Below, one piece after another: positions 1 through 6,485 of a stretch of 9,444 bases of DNA. The DNA is from Promethearchaeota archaeon (GTDB taxonomy: Archaea; Asgardarchaeota; Lokiarchaeia; Sigynarchaeales; SOKP01): contig JAUXAJ010000210.1 in the NCBI GenBank assembly GCA_030620005.1, positions 1 through 9,444 of the forward strand, given 5' to 3'. Both the position numbers and the translations under genes were made by a program. How positions within the stretch are numbered: the stretch's first letter is position 1; each line of letters starts with the position of its first letter. Under the pieces are notes generated by a model. That model saw only the letters and a list, made by a program, of their open reading frames with translations. It was not told where the DNA came from and did no database searches.

Positions 1-1210
1 CAGATACACCATTTTTTATAAGATTTTCTTTAGTAATTTTACCCCAAACGGCTATTTTATCAGCAGCCATAGGAATAAATCCGTAATCATAATAGCGAGA
101 AACCCACCCATGTTGAATTACAAGAGAAGGAACTTTCAAGTAAGAACTAACAGTTGCAACTGTTTTTGATAATTCATCTGTGTCATAATAAAGAGTTAAA
201 CAATTTATTCTTTCTTTTTTTATTAAATTAGAAAAAGCTAAAATATTTATAATAACTCTTTCAAAATCAATAAAAATAGTCTTATAAATGAATTTTTTTA
301 TCAATGGCCAAAAATAATTATTTTTATATGTAAATACTTGTTTGAAATTTTGGTCTTTTAAAGCATTTTTCCAATAATTTAAAGATTTAATAATAAAGTC
401 ATTCGCTTCTATTCTCATTTTTTTTGTTTTATAATACTCAAGAAAAAGATTAAAATCGAGATTTCTTTTTAGAAATGCAAAGAATCTAGGTTTCTTTTTT
501 AATAAAAGAAGTTGATGATCAGTATTTAATTCATTAATTATTGATTTATAACCATAATAATCATACATAAGAATTTTTTTTTTGTATTTCCTGTTTTTAA
601 AATCAAATGTTTTATTACTTGTTAAAAAAGAAAGGAAATATCTTAAACAAATTTTTAATATTTTTATAGAATAGAAATTTTCCATGAATAATTCTTTCAA
701 TTCTTTTAATTTTCCCTTAAGTTTTTTTAATCTGAGATAGAAATCTTTTAAAAATATTATTTTAACTGAAATTTTCTTTATTAAACAAACATATTTTACG
801 ATATTAGTAAATTCATTGATATAATAATCGTCTTCGTTGAAAATCACTATTTCTGATGGTTTTTCCATCTCTATAATTTTTAAAATAAGAAAATAGTTCC
901 TAATGATTCTTGAGAAATAAAAAATCGCATTACGAGTTACTAAACTTCCTAAAGAAAACCCTTTATATTTAAATATATCTTGATGCCAATTATTACTAAG
1001 ATTAATAGCAAAATTATCTAATTCTTCAGCATCTTTCTCAGAAATGTATTTTTCCTGAATCTCAAATTTGATATTTTTGTGGATTAGATAAAGTTGTAAT
1101 TCCATTGTTAAAGCAATAATCATTATCGGAAAATCACATTTATTATCTTGTTTATTCTGAATGTATTTTTCATACTGCTTAATTTCATGAAGGATAATTA
1201 TTTTTTTCAT
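1..1210 (-). CDS. Surface-polysaccharide GT-B-like glycosyltransferase, N-terminal 403 codons (3' end outside window)
   Basis: An uninterrupted minus-strand frame runs from ATG at 1208-1210 to the left edge with no stop, so the gene is cut by the window and only 403 codons are visible. The start is supported by a GGATGG purine stretch just upstream and an in-frame TAA a few codons before it, with no other in-frame ATG between. The first ~360 residues are Lys/Ile/Phe/Tyr-rich and not recognisable. Near the end, VIQHGW (QHG at residues 366-368), a following aromatic stretch and ADKIAVWG (about 383-390) match the pattern at the domain junction of capsule/teichoic-acid-type GT-B transferases and related surface carbohydrate proteins. 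It would act in the cytoplasm on a nucleotide-activated donor; donor and acceptor cannot be inferred. It follows the methyltransferase by 59 bases on the same strand, probably in one operon. Its first 20 or so codons recur at 2249-2309. Certain as an ORF, moderate as to family. Confidence 0.7.
   Translation of the reverse strand, partial: MKKIIILHEIKQYEKYIQNKQDNKCDFPIMIIALTMELQLYLIHKNIKFEIQEKYISEKDAEELDNFAINLSNNWHQDIFKYKGFSLGSLVTRNAIFYFSRIIRNYFLILKIIEMEKPSEIVIFNEDDYYINEFTNIVKYVCLIKKISVKIIFLKDFYLRLKKLKGKLKELKELFMENFYSIKILKICLRYFLSFLTSNKTFDFKNRKYKKKILMYDYYGYKSIINELNTDHQLLLLKKKPRFFAFLKRNLDFNLFLEYYKTKKMRIEANDFIIKSLNYWKNALKDQNFKQVFTYKNNYFWPLIKKFIYKTIFIDFERVIINILAFSNLIKKERINCLTLYYDTDELSKTVATVSSYLKVPSLVIQHGWVSRYYDYGFIPMAADKIAVWGKITKENLIKNGVS
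1154..1182 (-). repeat. 29-bp perfect direct repeat, copy A (inside GT-like gene start)
   Basis: These 29 bases are identical to 2253-2281 in the same orientation. They cover codons 10-19 of the GT-like gene. Weaker similarity continues on both sides, from the ATG to roughly codon 30, so this is the best-kept core of a diverged paralogous duplication with an offset of 1099 bp. Confidence 0.9.
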
Positions 1211-1269
1211 TTTCCATCCATTCTTTTGTATCCATTTGTGTTATTTTATTATATTCTCAATATTTCTTC

Positions 1270-2145
1270 TTATTTTACAGCCTCAACATAAAAACTAATA
1301 TTTTTTCTTATTAGTAAATCAATATTAGGATTTTCTCTTAATTCTTTATTTTTTGATCCTCGAAAAGAACTCTCATATATTTCTGAAAAATTATATTTTT
1401 TTAAATGATTTATTACTTTTTGAGAATAATGCCCATTTAAATGTCCACCTAATCTTTTTTTATCATAATGACTACAACAATATTGAATAAATTCTTCTTT
1501 TGAATAATTCTTTAGTTTTTCTTCTACTTCATTTTTATCAAAAATAGGCGCATCATTAGGAAGATCATGATAACAACAAAAGATTGCGGCTAATAAATTA
1601 TGAGTTTTTAGTAATCTTCTATCTAAATTATATTTATACACACACATTGCCACTTCTTCATAGTATGTTCTACCTACACCTATACCATATTCATCAACAA
1701 AAAAAGCTTTTTTATCTCTTTTATATGATTCAATAAAATAATTTCCATCAGGGGCAACTATCCTTAACATTCCCCCCTTTTTCAAAATTCTAAAACATTC
1801 TCCATATAATCTATTACAAGCAAGGTCATCTAAATGCTCAATTAGATGTGATGAATAAATTAATTGTATACTATTATCTTTAAAAGGTAAAATAAGTGGA
1901 TCATTAGAAAGATCTATTATGTGATCTGCTCTTCCCCAATCTACAGTTTCCCAGCCATGTCCAAAAAATTTATCGTTTATATCTCCAATTATTAATTTTC
2001 TGTCATAGAATCTTCTACTATAGAAAATAAGATAAATTCTTTTAAGAAGGCGTTCTAATAATAATAAAATCTTACTTGAGGTGTGGTAAAAATTATATAT
2101 AATTTCAAATTTATTTTTAATTCTAATCAATATGAGAATCACCAA
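1270..2145 (-). CDS. Class I SAM-dependent methyltransferase (Methyltransf_11-like), polysaccharide-cluster type
   Basis: A 291-residue product. Residues 51-59 (LIIGDINDK) sit where motif I should be, but the usual GxGxG glycine loop is not kept. ETVDW (66-70) and an IIDL stretch (about 76-79) follow, then the diagnostic LPFKDNSIQLIYSSH..EH block (86-104) and GECFRILKKGG.LRIVAPD (about 115-133). The C-terminus ends SFYVEAVK, as in methyltransferases found among LPS/capsule genes. The likely role is methylation of a surface glycan or its lipid-linked precursor in the cytoplasm, inferred from family and from the GT-like gene downstream. The start is uncertain: the first usable codon is TTG at 2143-2145 (GTG follows directly), there is no Shine-Dalgarno site, no N-terminal ATG exists in this frame, and an in-frame stop lies about 7 codons upstream. 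The first ~45 residues are hydrophobic and basic, unlike the family, so the 5' end may be lost or rearranged. Given the altered motif I, SAM binding is not assured. Confidence 0.8.
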   Translation of the reverse strand: MVILILIRIKNKFEIIYNFYHTSSKILLLLERLLKRIYLIFYSRRFYDRKLIIGDINDKFFGHGWETVDWGRADHIIDLSNDPLILPFKDNSIQLIYSSHLIEHLDDLACNRLYGECFRILKKGGMLRIVAPDGNYFIESYKRDKKAFFVDEYGIGVGRTYYEEVAMCVYKYNLDRRLLKTHNLLAAIFCCYHDLPNDAPIFDKNEVEEKLKNYSKEEFIQYCCSHYDKKRLGGHLNGHYSQKVINHLKKYNFSEIYESSFRGSKNKELRENPNIDLLIRKNISFYVEAVK

Positions 2146-2204
2146 TATACGAAAATATTTTATTTATTTTACTTAAGAAGACTGTTGATAAAATATTTAA
2201 TACC

Positions 2205-2309
2205 TCACTTATTAATTTTCAAAGTAGGTATATTTAATTTACTAATTTGTTCATTCTGAATGTATTTTTCATACTGCTTAACTTTATGAAGGATCGATAA
2301 TCTTTTCAT
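2205..2309 (-). pseudogene. 34-codon remnant: duplicated 5' end of the GT-like gene at 1-1210
   Basis: ATG at 2307-2309 opens a 34-codon frame ending in TGA at 2205-2207. Its product starts MKRLSILHKVKQYEKYIQNE, which aligns without gaps to the start of the GT-like protein (MKKIIILHEIKQYEKYIQNK). Similarity fades after about 30 residues and the frame then stops. A purine stretch (gagagaatagga) precedes the ATG, so it may still be translated. It lies 59 bases before the methyltransferase, the same spacing as between the methyltransferase and the intact copy. I read it as what is left of a second, paralogous GT-like gene whose body was deleted or replaced by the methyltransferase, or as a small duplication of a gene start. 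A functional leader peptide is possible but there is no direct support for it. Confidence 0.7.
2253..2281 (-). repeat. 29-bp perfect direct repeat, copy B (inside the 34-codon remnant)
   Basis: This is the second copy of the 29-base identity at 1154-1182, in the same orientation and in the same reading frame relative to its ATG. Two copies flanking the methyltransferase give a substrate for homologous recombination that could excise or amplify it. Confidence 0.9.
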
Positions 2310-2714
2310 TTCCTATTCTCTCTGATGTCTAATATCATTTTGATAAAAATTAAATAGAACTTAACTTCTAAAGTTAGAATTTATAATATTAAAAATTATT
2401 AAACCTTTTTTGTAATTGAGTAAATTTTAATTTTTTTTAATTTTACTCTTTTTTGGTTTTCTTAAATCCTTTACTCGTTTTATATATTTTCTATACAAGT
2501 TCATTTAATGTCGGATATTTTAAGATATATAACGAATTTAATTTAAATTTTCATGTATCAGTTCCAAACTTGATGTTGACTGATTTATAGGAATTATTTT
2601 GTAATCATGATAATGAATGGGAGTTTTTTATTATTGTATTCATGGTAATTAACCAATATAAATAAATATAATGATTCCTTATTGTAATTTAAAGACACAT
2701 AGAGATGATAAAAA
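2310..2714. other. AT-rich intergenic stretch without a recognisable gene
   Basis: About 400 bases of very AT-rich sequence with stops in all frames and no supported ORF. A hydrophobic minus-strand frame (2594-2791) looks like a chance reading through AT-rich DNA and partly shadows the plus-strand ORF at 2715. A 14-base palindrome, TTCTAA-AG-TTAGAA (2366-2379), lies roughly 60 bases before the remnant's ATG and could be a protein-binding site, but such palindromes are expected by chance here. The promoter of the leftward polysaccharide genes should lie in this stretch; I cannot pick one TATA box over many AT-rich candidates. Confidence 0.6.
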
Positions 2715-3071
2715 TTGATCCATATTTTGTATAAAAGAAAGCCCAATATCCACCAAACACAGCTAACAAACTTTACAGGCGTTAAAAACATTGAAGTCTA
2801 TAAAACCTGGGAGGATGGCGTTTATAATAAGGTTAGAAGGGAGTTTCCTTGGGTGCCCGTAAAACCTTATAACAAGCGAACGCCCAATAGCGATGAAGAG
2901 AAGTCCAATTTAAAGCAATTAACGCTCAGTGATTTTATAGACTGGATACCAACGCTAAAAGGGAAATACCTTTACCGCTTTCCAAAAATATGGATCCCTA
3001 AATTTGAAGACAATGCAATGGGTGTCATTTCTGAAAGAACTTGGTCTTTAGGTGAAATTTTTCTATTTTAA
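2715..3071 (+). CDS. Unrecognised 118-residue ORF, probably a gene fragment
   Basis: The frame opens after an in-frame TAA and has no ATG near its start. The first possible initiator is TTG at 2715 without a ribosome binding site; the only ATG lies near the end. From about 2760 the sequence becomes clearly less AT-rich than its surroundings and reads like real coding DNA: soluble, rich in Trp, Tyr and Lys/Arg, with segments such as EVYKTWEDGVYNKVRREF, LKQLTLSDFIDW and KGKYLYRFPKIWIPKF. I recognise no family. The missing start, the compositional step against non-coding neighbours and the many broken genes nearby suggest a leftover piece of a larger gene, perhaps from a mobile element, but this is inference. 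It converges on the M24 peptidase gene. Confidence 0.4.
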   Translation: MIHILYKRKPNIHQTQLTNFTGVKNIEVYKTWEDGVYNKVRREFPWVPVKPYNKRTPNSDEEKSNLKQLTLSDFIDWIPTLKGKYLYRFPKIWIPKFEDNAMGVISERTWSLGEIFLF

Positions 3072-3120
3072 CTTATTTTTTTTAATTCTATTTAATAAAT
3101 AACTTCTTTTTAATAAATAA
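3072..3120 (+). terminator. Oligo-T tract after the 2715-3071 ORF, with a 12-bp direct repeat
   Basis: A run of eight T (3076-3083) follows the TAA directly, the type of U-rich tract at which archaeal transcription ends. Further along, tttaataaataa occurs twice (3091-3102 and 3109-3120), 18 bases apart. On the opposite strand this A/T-rich region could also terminate the converging peptidase transcript. There is no stable GC hairpin. Confidence 0.35.
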
Positions 3121-3194
3121 AAATAGCTGTGTGATTCATTAATATTCACTTGCGAGAAATTTTAAAGTCAAAGAATGGTGATTTTTTCTGAAAT

Positions 3195-4412
3195 CTAAAA
3201 TACATGGATGAGGTTTTTCATGGGAGGCACGAGGTACTTGCACCCTTCTTCAGTCACGACAATCATCTCTTCGAGAGCAACCATTCCATGAGATTTAGTT
3301 TTGACACTGGGTTCAAGCGTGTACACTTGATTTTTTTCGATCCGTTGCTTTGGAGTTTCTCCATATCTTTCCCATAAAGGACCAAGAAGTCCTCCGCCAT
3401 CATGTGCCTCAAGTCCAACTTGGTGACCTAACGCATGTTTATATTCTTCATGACCTCTTGAAATAATATAATTTCTGACTTTTTGATCGATTTCATATCC
3501 ACGAATTCCTGGTTTAATGCTTTCCACCGCTAACTGAATAGCATTACCAATGGTTTCTATTGCATAGCGTAATTCCTCGGGTACTTCTTCTTTTTTACCA
3601 AAAAACCACATTCTTTGCAAATCAGAACAATAACCTTGATAGCGAATGCCAAAATCATTATGTAAAGTATTTCCTTTCTTTGTAATGCTTGTTTCTAAAG
3701 GACTTATATGACCAAATTCTTTCTCTGGACCCGCATCAATCATCGGACATTGTAATTTTTGCCAAGCTTCGATTACGCCATATTTCTCCATTTCATTGAA
3801 GAACATTTGTTGGATTTCAATTTCATTTTTACCTACTTTAATATGAGGAGTTATGTTCTTATTGATTTCTTCTGTAATTTCACAGGCTTTCTGAATTAAT
3901 TCCAACTCTGTTTTAGTTTTACGCCCGCGAAGTACTTGTATTAATTTTTCAGCACTCATGAAATGGTTTTTGTAATTTAATAAGATTTTTTCTAACACCA
4001 AGAACATCCCATGGGTTAAGCCATCGGCAGTAGTATCGTAAAGGGAGTAATTAAGTGCGATGTTTCTTGGTTCCAAGCGTTTAATAGTTGCTTTTAAGTG
4101 TTTAGAAAGCCCTTGTTCATAACCGATTACATGATCCCATATTCCTTTCTTCTCTTGTTCTTTCGCGTCAAAATTAGCCACAATTGCTATCTTTTTAAAG
4201 TCATTATTTTCAAATCCAAAAATGAACGCAGATTGAAGCACAACATCTGTTCCGACTATTAAATTCATGATCGGATCAGGATTAAGCACGGTCTCTCTCA
4301 CGAATGTTATCCAACATTCAATCCCAAATTCTTTCATTAGATGAGGAATTTGTTCGTACTTCTCTTTTATAATTTTCAACTTCATTTCATTTGTTTGAAT
4401 TGATTTACTCAT
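3195..4412 (-). CDS. M24-family metallopeptidase (Xaa-Pro dipeptidase/aminopeptidase-like)
   Basis: A complete protein of 405 residues from ATG at 4410-4412. A TTG four codons upstream (4424) would lengthen it slightly, but the ATG fits the promoter better. Residues ~10-155 form a creatinase/prolidase N-terminal domain (GIECWITFVRE..., then ...MSAEKLIQVLRGRKTKTELE leading into the catalytic part). Residues ~160-405 form the pita-bread peptidase domain. All five dinuclear metal ligands are present: D253 (HNDFG), D264 (YCSDLQR), H330 (ALGHQVG), E367 (TLEPS) and E381 (ALEEM); a substrate-side histidine (H337, EAHDGG) is also kept. The family removes N-terminal residues or splits dipeptides at Xaa-Pro bonds; exact specificity is not visible. 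There is no signal peptide, so it is cytoplasmic. The length is normal and the gene looks intact. It probably helps recycle peptides for amino-acid catabolism and is divergent from the dehydratase pseudogene at 4616. Confidence 0.92.
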   Translation of the reverse strand: MSKSIQTNEMKLKIIKEKYEQIPHLMKEFGIECWITFVRETVLNPDPIMNLIVGTDVVLQSAFIFGFENNDFKKIAIVANFDAKEQEKKGIWDHVIGYEQGLSKHLKATIKRLEPRNIALNYSLYDTTADGLTHGMFLVLEKILLNYKNHFMSAEKLIQVLRGRKTKTELELIQKACEITEEINKNITPHIKVGKNEIEIQQMFFNEMEKYGVIEAWQKLQCPMIDAGPEKEFGHISPLETSITKKGNTLHNDFGIRYQGYCSDLQRMWFFGKKEEVPEELRYAIETIGNAIQLAVESIKPGIRGYEIDQKVRNYIISRGHEEYKHALGHQVGLEAHDGGGLLGPLWERYGETPKQRIEKNQVYTLEPSVKTKSHGMVALEEMIVVTEEGCKYLVPPMKNLIHVF

Positions 4413-4427
4413 TTTTTTCAACAAATA

Positions 4428-4441
4428 CTTATTATATTTTC
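4428..4441 (-). promoter_or_regulatory. Candidate archaeal TATA box for the M24 peptidase
   Basis: On the minus strand, AAAATATAATAAG is centred about 20-25 bases before the ATG at 4412. An archaeal TATA box places the start site about 25 bases downstream, so transcription would begin almost at the ATG, giving a leaderless mRNA. This fits the lack of a Shine-Dalgarno site and favours the ATG over the TTG at 4424. The surroundings are AT-rich, so the box is suggestive only. Confidence 0.4.
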
Positions 4442-4615
4442 TTTTCTTGATATTTTAGGTGAATCTATTCTATTATAATATATTTTTTTTTTTCAATTCT
4501 TTCAAAAACATTGATATTATTTTCTAACTTTGCAATAAAATTAATATTTCGAATTATTAATTAATGTAGAATTGGTGTATTAATAAAAAAAAATCAAATA
4601 AGAGATATATCCAAC

Positions 4616-5318
4616 ATGAATACAAATGAACTGATCACGCTTGAGGAAGTTCGTGCTGCTCAAGAGCGTATAGCAGGTATTGCCATTCGCACCCCGCTCA
4701 TCCGTTTAAATGTTGACGACGCGCCTGCGGAAATCTTTCTCAAGTTAGAAAATTTACAACCCATTGGAGCTTTTAAATTGCGTGGTGTGGTAAATGCAAT
4801 GAAATTAGCCGATAAGAAACGGTTAGAAAGTGGCGTTTGGACCGTAAGCACTGGTAATATGGCTCGAGCTGTAGCGTGGTACGCTCGAAAACTTGGAATT
4901 AAATGTACTATAGCCGTTCTCCCTCAAGCCTCCGAATATAAAATTAACGCAATAAAACGGCTGGGTGCGAAAATAGTTAAAATCTCAGGACAAGAAGCAG
5001 CAGCGCAGATTTTTCAGGATCGTAGTTATAATAATATCAAAGGACTGTTCATCCACCCTTCCAAAGATCCCCCAATAATGGCTGGTAATGGTACCATCGG
5101 TCTAGAAATTCTGGAAGAACTCCCCAACCCTGACGCAATAATCATTCCTTGCTAGATCTAATCGTGTAATTGCTAGATCTAATCGTGTAATTGCTGAGGG
5201 TGCAGGGGCCGCACCAGTTGCTGCCGCTCTCACTGGTAAAGCAGGTGAAGGGAAAGTAGTGTGCGTGGTATCACGATCTTACCTCCTAAATTTTATTTTA
5301 CATTATAAATACATTTGA
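4616..5318 (+). pseudogene. Broken threonine dehydratase / serine racemase-like PLP enzyme (central deletion, 3' truncation)
   Basis: ATG at 4616 opens 179 codons that match the N-terminal half of fold-type II PLP enzymes: GAFKLRG with the Schiff-base lysine (K54), STGNMARAVAWYA (about 79-91), and HPSKDPPIMAGNGTIGLEI, ending at DAIIIP. The frame then hits TAG at 5153-5155. In the next frame (+1), from 5151, the conserved C-terminal segment resumes as RSNRVIAEGAGAAPVAAAL...KVVCVVS, then becomes unrelated sequence and stops at 5316-5318. The tetraglycine PLP-phosphate loop that should follow IIP and roughly 90-100 central residues are missing (estimate from the usual ~320-330-residue family), as are the last 20 or so residues. 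The junction carries a 21-bp tandem repeat. An active enzyme would deaminate Thr/Ser to a 2-oxoacid and ammonia, or racemise Ser; this copy cannot. The gene is less AT-rich than its neighbours. It may be a true pseudogene or an assembly collapse. Confidence 0.9.
5150..5191 (+). repeat. 21-bp tandem duplication at the dehydratase deletion junction
   Basis: The 21-base unit starting TGCTAGATCTAATCGTG occurs twice back to back (5150-5170, 5171-5191), and the next four bases (TGCT) repeat its beginning. In the frame of the C-terminal part the unit encodes the seven residues ARSNRVI twice before AEGAGAA, so the duplication is frame-neutral there. The family has this segment once. The repeat begins exactly where the N-terminal reading ends. 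Confidence 0.95.
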
Positions 5319-5356
5319 AAGCAAAGTTTATAAGTGAACCTTACACTTTTTTGGAG

Positions 5357-5400
5357 AAAAATTGCTAGGCAAAAAAATGCTAAAAAATTGCTAGGTAAAA
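5357..5400. repeat. Imperfect direct repeat around TTGCTAGG
   Basis: aaaaattgctaggcaaaa (5357-5374) recurs as aaaaattgctaggtaaaa (about 5383-5400), with one base difference. The second copy covers the last codons and stop of the minus-strand ORF 5380-5760, and the first lies just after it. The first copy contains the palindrome TTGC-TAG-GCAA (5362-5372). This looks like a small 3'-end duplication; function unknown. Confidence 0.75.
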
Positions 5401-5760
5401 TTTTGAAGAAAAATGATGAGGTTTGGACGGGTCTTGAATATGAAGTGTCTTGAAATAATCTTCTCCCTTGAAATTTTCAATAATGGTCAATTCTGGAAAA
5501 TTCTTTTTTATAAATTCTTTAGCAATATTGTAATCGATCTCCATGTTTGCATAGATCTTCTCGTTTATTGCTACTAATTTATTCTTGAAATCTTCCCATG
5601 CGTTTGTTTGCGCTTCATCTTCTTCTGTCTCTTCGTTTTTCTTGGTGAAAGTTTTAGGTGCAGGCACTAGAATATCTAATCCCTTTTCTTGCCGATTCAC
5701 CGCATACCCTAGTTTTTTCCAATTTGGATAAGAATTTAAAACTCCCTGATAGTTCGGCAT
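5380..5760 (-). CDS. Hypothetical 126-residue protein; weak ArdC N-terminal-like motif
   Basis: ATG at 5758-5760 to TAG at 5380-5382. The N-terminal third reads NYQGVLNSYPNWKKLGYAV...EKGLDILVP, which resembles the W-x-K-L-G...EKG-x-x-I-L-x-P pattern of ArdC-like N-terminal (single-stranded DNA-binding, antirestriction) domains. This is a resemblance by eye and tentative. A very acidic linker (NEETEEDEAQ, about 42-51) and a charged helical C-terminus follow; no zinc-peptidase HExxH motif is present, so the second domain of true ArdC proteins is absent. The start overlaps the end of the upstream minus-strand frame (5736-6428) by 25 bases in another frame. The two may be translationally coupled genes, or one gene with a frameshift in the A-run near 5760: the frame stays open about 20 codons upstream of the ATG. 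It lies tail-to-tail with the dehydratase pseudogene. Confidence 0.5.
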   Translation of the reverse strand: MPNYQGVLNSYPNWKKLGYAVNRQEKGLDILVPAPKTFTKKNEETEEDEAQTNAWEDFKNKLVAINEKIYANMEIDYNIAKEFIKKNFPELTIIENFKGEDYFKTLHIQDPSKPHHFSSKFYLAIF

Positions 5761-6428
5761 TTTTCTACGTTTTGCTTGTATTTCATCGTGGAAAGGTCGA
5801 AGGAGTTTAATTCGTGGTTAGAATAATGTCGTTCGAATGTCTTGAAATAAGAAGGATCTAAAAAAAAGGCGTTGAAGCAATCGTTTTTGAAAGGATTTTG
5901 GTCGCTGACCAGATCCAATTTGATGATGTCGCTTCTTCGTGGATTGAAATAATGAAAAAAATTCGAGTAAATTTGGGGAGCGATCTTTACTTTAAAATCG
6001 CGAATACCAAACTTGTTATCGCACGAAGGAAAGTCCCCATTTGAAAGCGATTTTATCTCTAATTTCACACCGTTAAAATCAATAAGCACAGGATGTTCAC
6101 CTTGAAATAAATATGTGAAGGAACTTTTAGTTTTTTTTCCACGAAGGAAAGAGAAGGTTTTTCTATTTAAATTTTTATAGTTTTTTTTTAATTTTGGCAA
6201 GCCTTGAATTGCTTTGCGGTCATATTTTTTTAATAGAAATTAACGATAACAACATAAAAATTTAAAAAATTTGGAGAGCGTGTTTAAATCTGTATTTTGA
6301 CATCTCGCAATTAGTCTAAGCATTTCAAAATCAAACAGTGACGAAAAAATTAATAGTTTTAATTTCTTCAATACATATTCGATTTTTTCAACATCGGGAC
6401 CTTTTGTAGGCTCATTATTTTCATCCAA
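5736..6428 (-). pseudogene. Stop-interrupted ORF of unknown function
   Basis: Two consecutive minus-strand open stretches lie in the same frame and are separated by one TAA (6240-6242). The first runs 6428-6243 (TTG start, beginning MDENNEPTKGPDVEKIEYVL). The second continues FLLKKYDRKAIQGLPKLKKNYK and runs to TAA at 5736-5738. Neither part has an N-terminal ATG; the only internal ATG of the second part is close to its end. The second part looks coding: it is soluble and charged, with segments such as EHPVLIDFNGVKLEIKS and NPRRSDIIKLDLVSDQNPF, and less AT-rich than non-coding DNA here. I recognise no family. Read through, it would give about 230 residues, and joined to 5380-5760 about 350. 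Its upstream end abuts the divergent MFS promoter, so a normal start may never have existed in this copy. Most likely a decayed gene; a frame error in the sequence is the alternative. Confidence 0.5.
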
Positions 6429-6445
6429 GTAACCATAAAGTTTTT

Positions 6446-6463
6446 ATGGAAAACTTTATATAT
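6446..6463 (+). promoter_or_regulatory. Archaeal BRE/TATA promoter of the MFS transporter (leaderless)
   Basis: TTTATATAT at 6455-6463 is a near-perfect archaeal TATA box, preceded by the purine-rich ATGGAAAAC, a plausible TFB recognition element. Its centre (about 6459) lies about 27 bases before the ATG at 6486, so transcription would start at or within a few bases of the initiation codon. No Shine-Dalgarno site is present, as expected for a leaderless transcript. Confidence 0.65.
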
Positions 6464-6485
6464 TTTGAAAATTAAATATTTTATT

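Noticed and set aside
2366..2379. 14-base palindrome TTCTAA-AG-TTAGAA as an operator
   Set aside because: Only 6-bp AT-rich arms; such palindromes are common by chance here and no second copy marks a regulon.
2594..2791. Hydrophobic 65-codon minus-strand ORF
   Set aside because: It lies in very AT-rich non-coding DNA and antisense to the coding-looking ORF at 2715; no ribosome binding site or family resemblance.
3091..3120. Direct repeat as a CRISPR or iteron array
   Set aside because: Two 12-bp AT-only copies with a 6-base gap; no further copies, no spacers and no replication gene nearby.
4660..4851. Minus-strand ORF inside the dehydratase
   Set aside because: Exact antisense shadow of the conserved PLP-enzyme coding sequence.
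5736..5762. Programmed -1 frameshift between the two minus-strand ORFs
   Set aside because: The A-run is only five bases, no canonical X-XXY-YYZ heptamer is in the correct frame and no downstream structure is evident.
6240..6242. In-frame TAA as evidence of stop-codon reassignment
   Set aside because: The intact genes in the window (M24 peptidase, MFS transporter, GH172) contain no internal TAA; one stop in an unrecognised ORF is better explained by decay or error.
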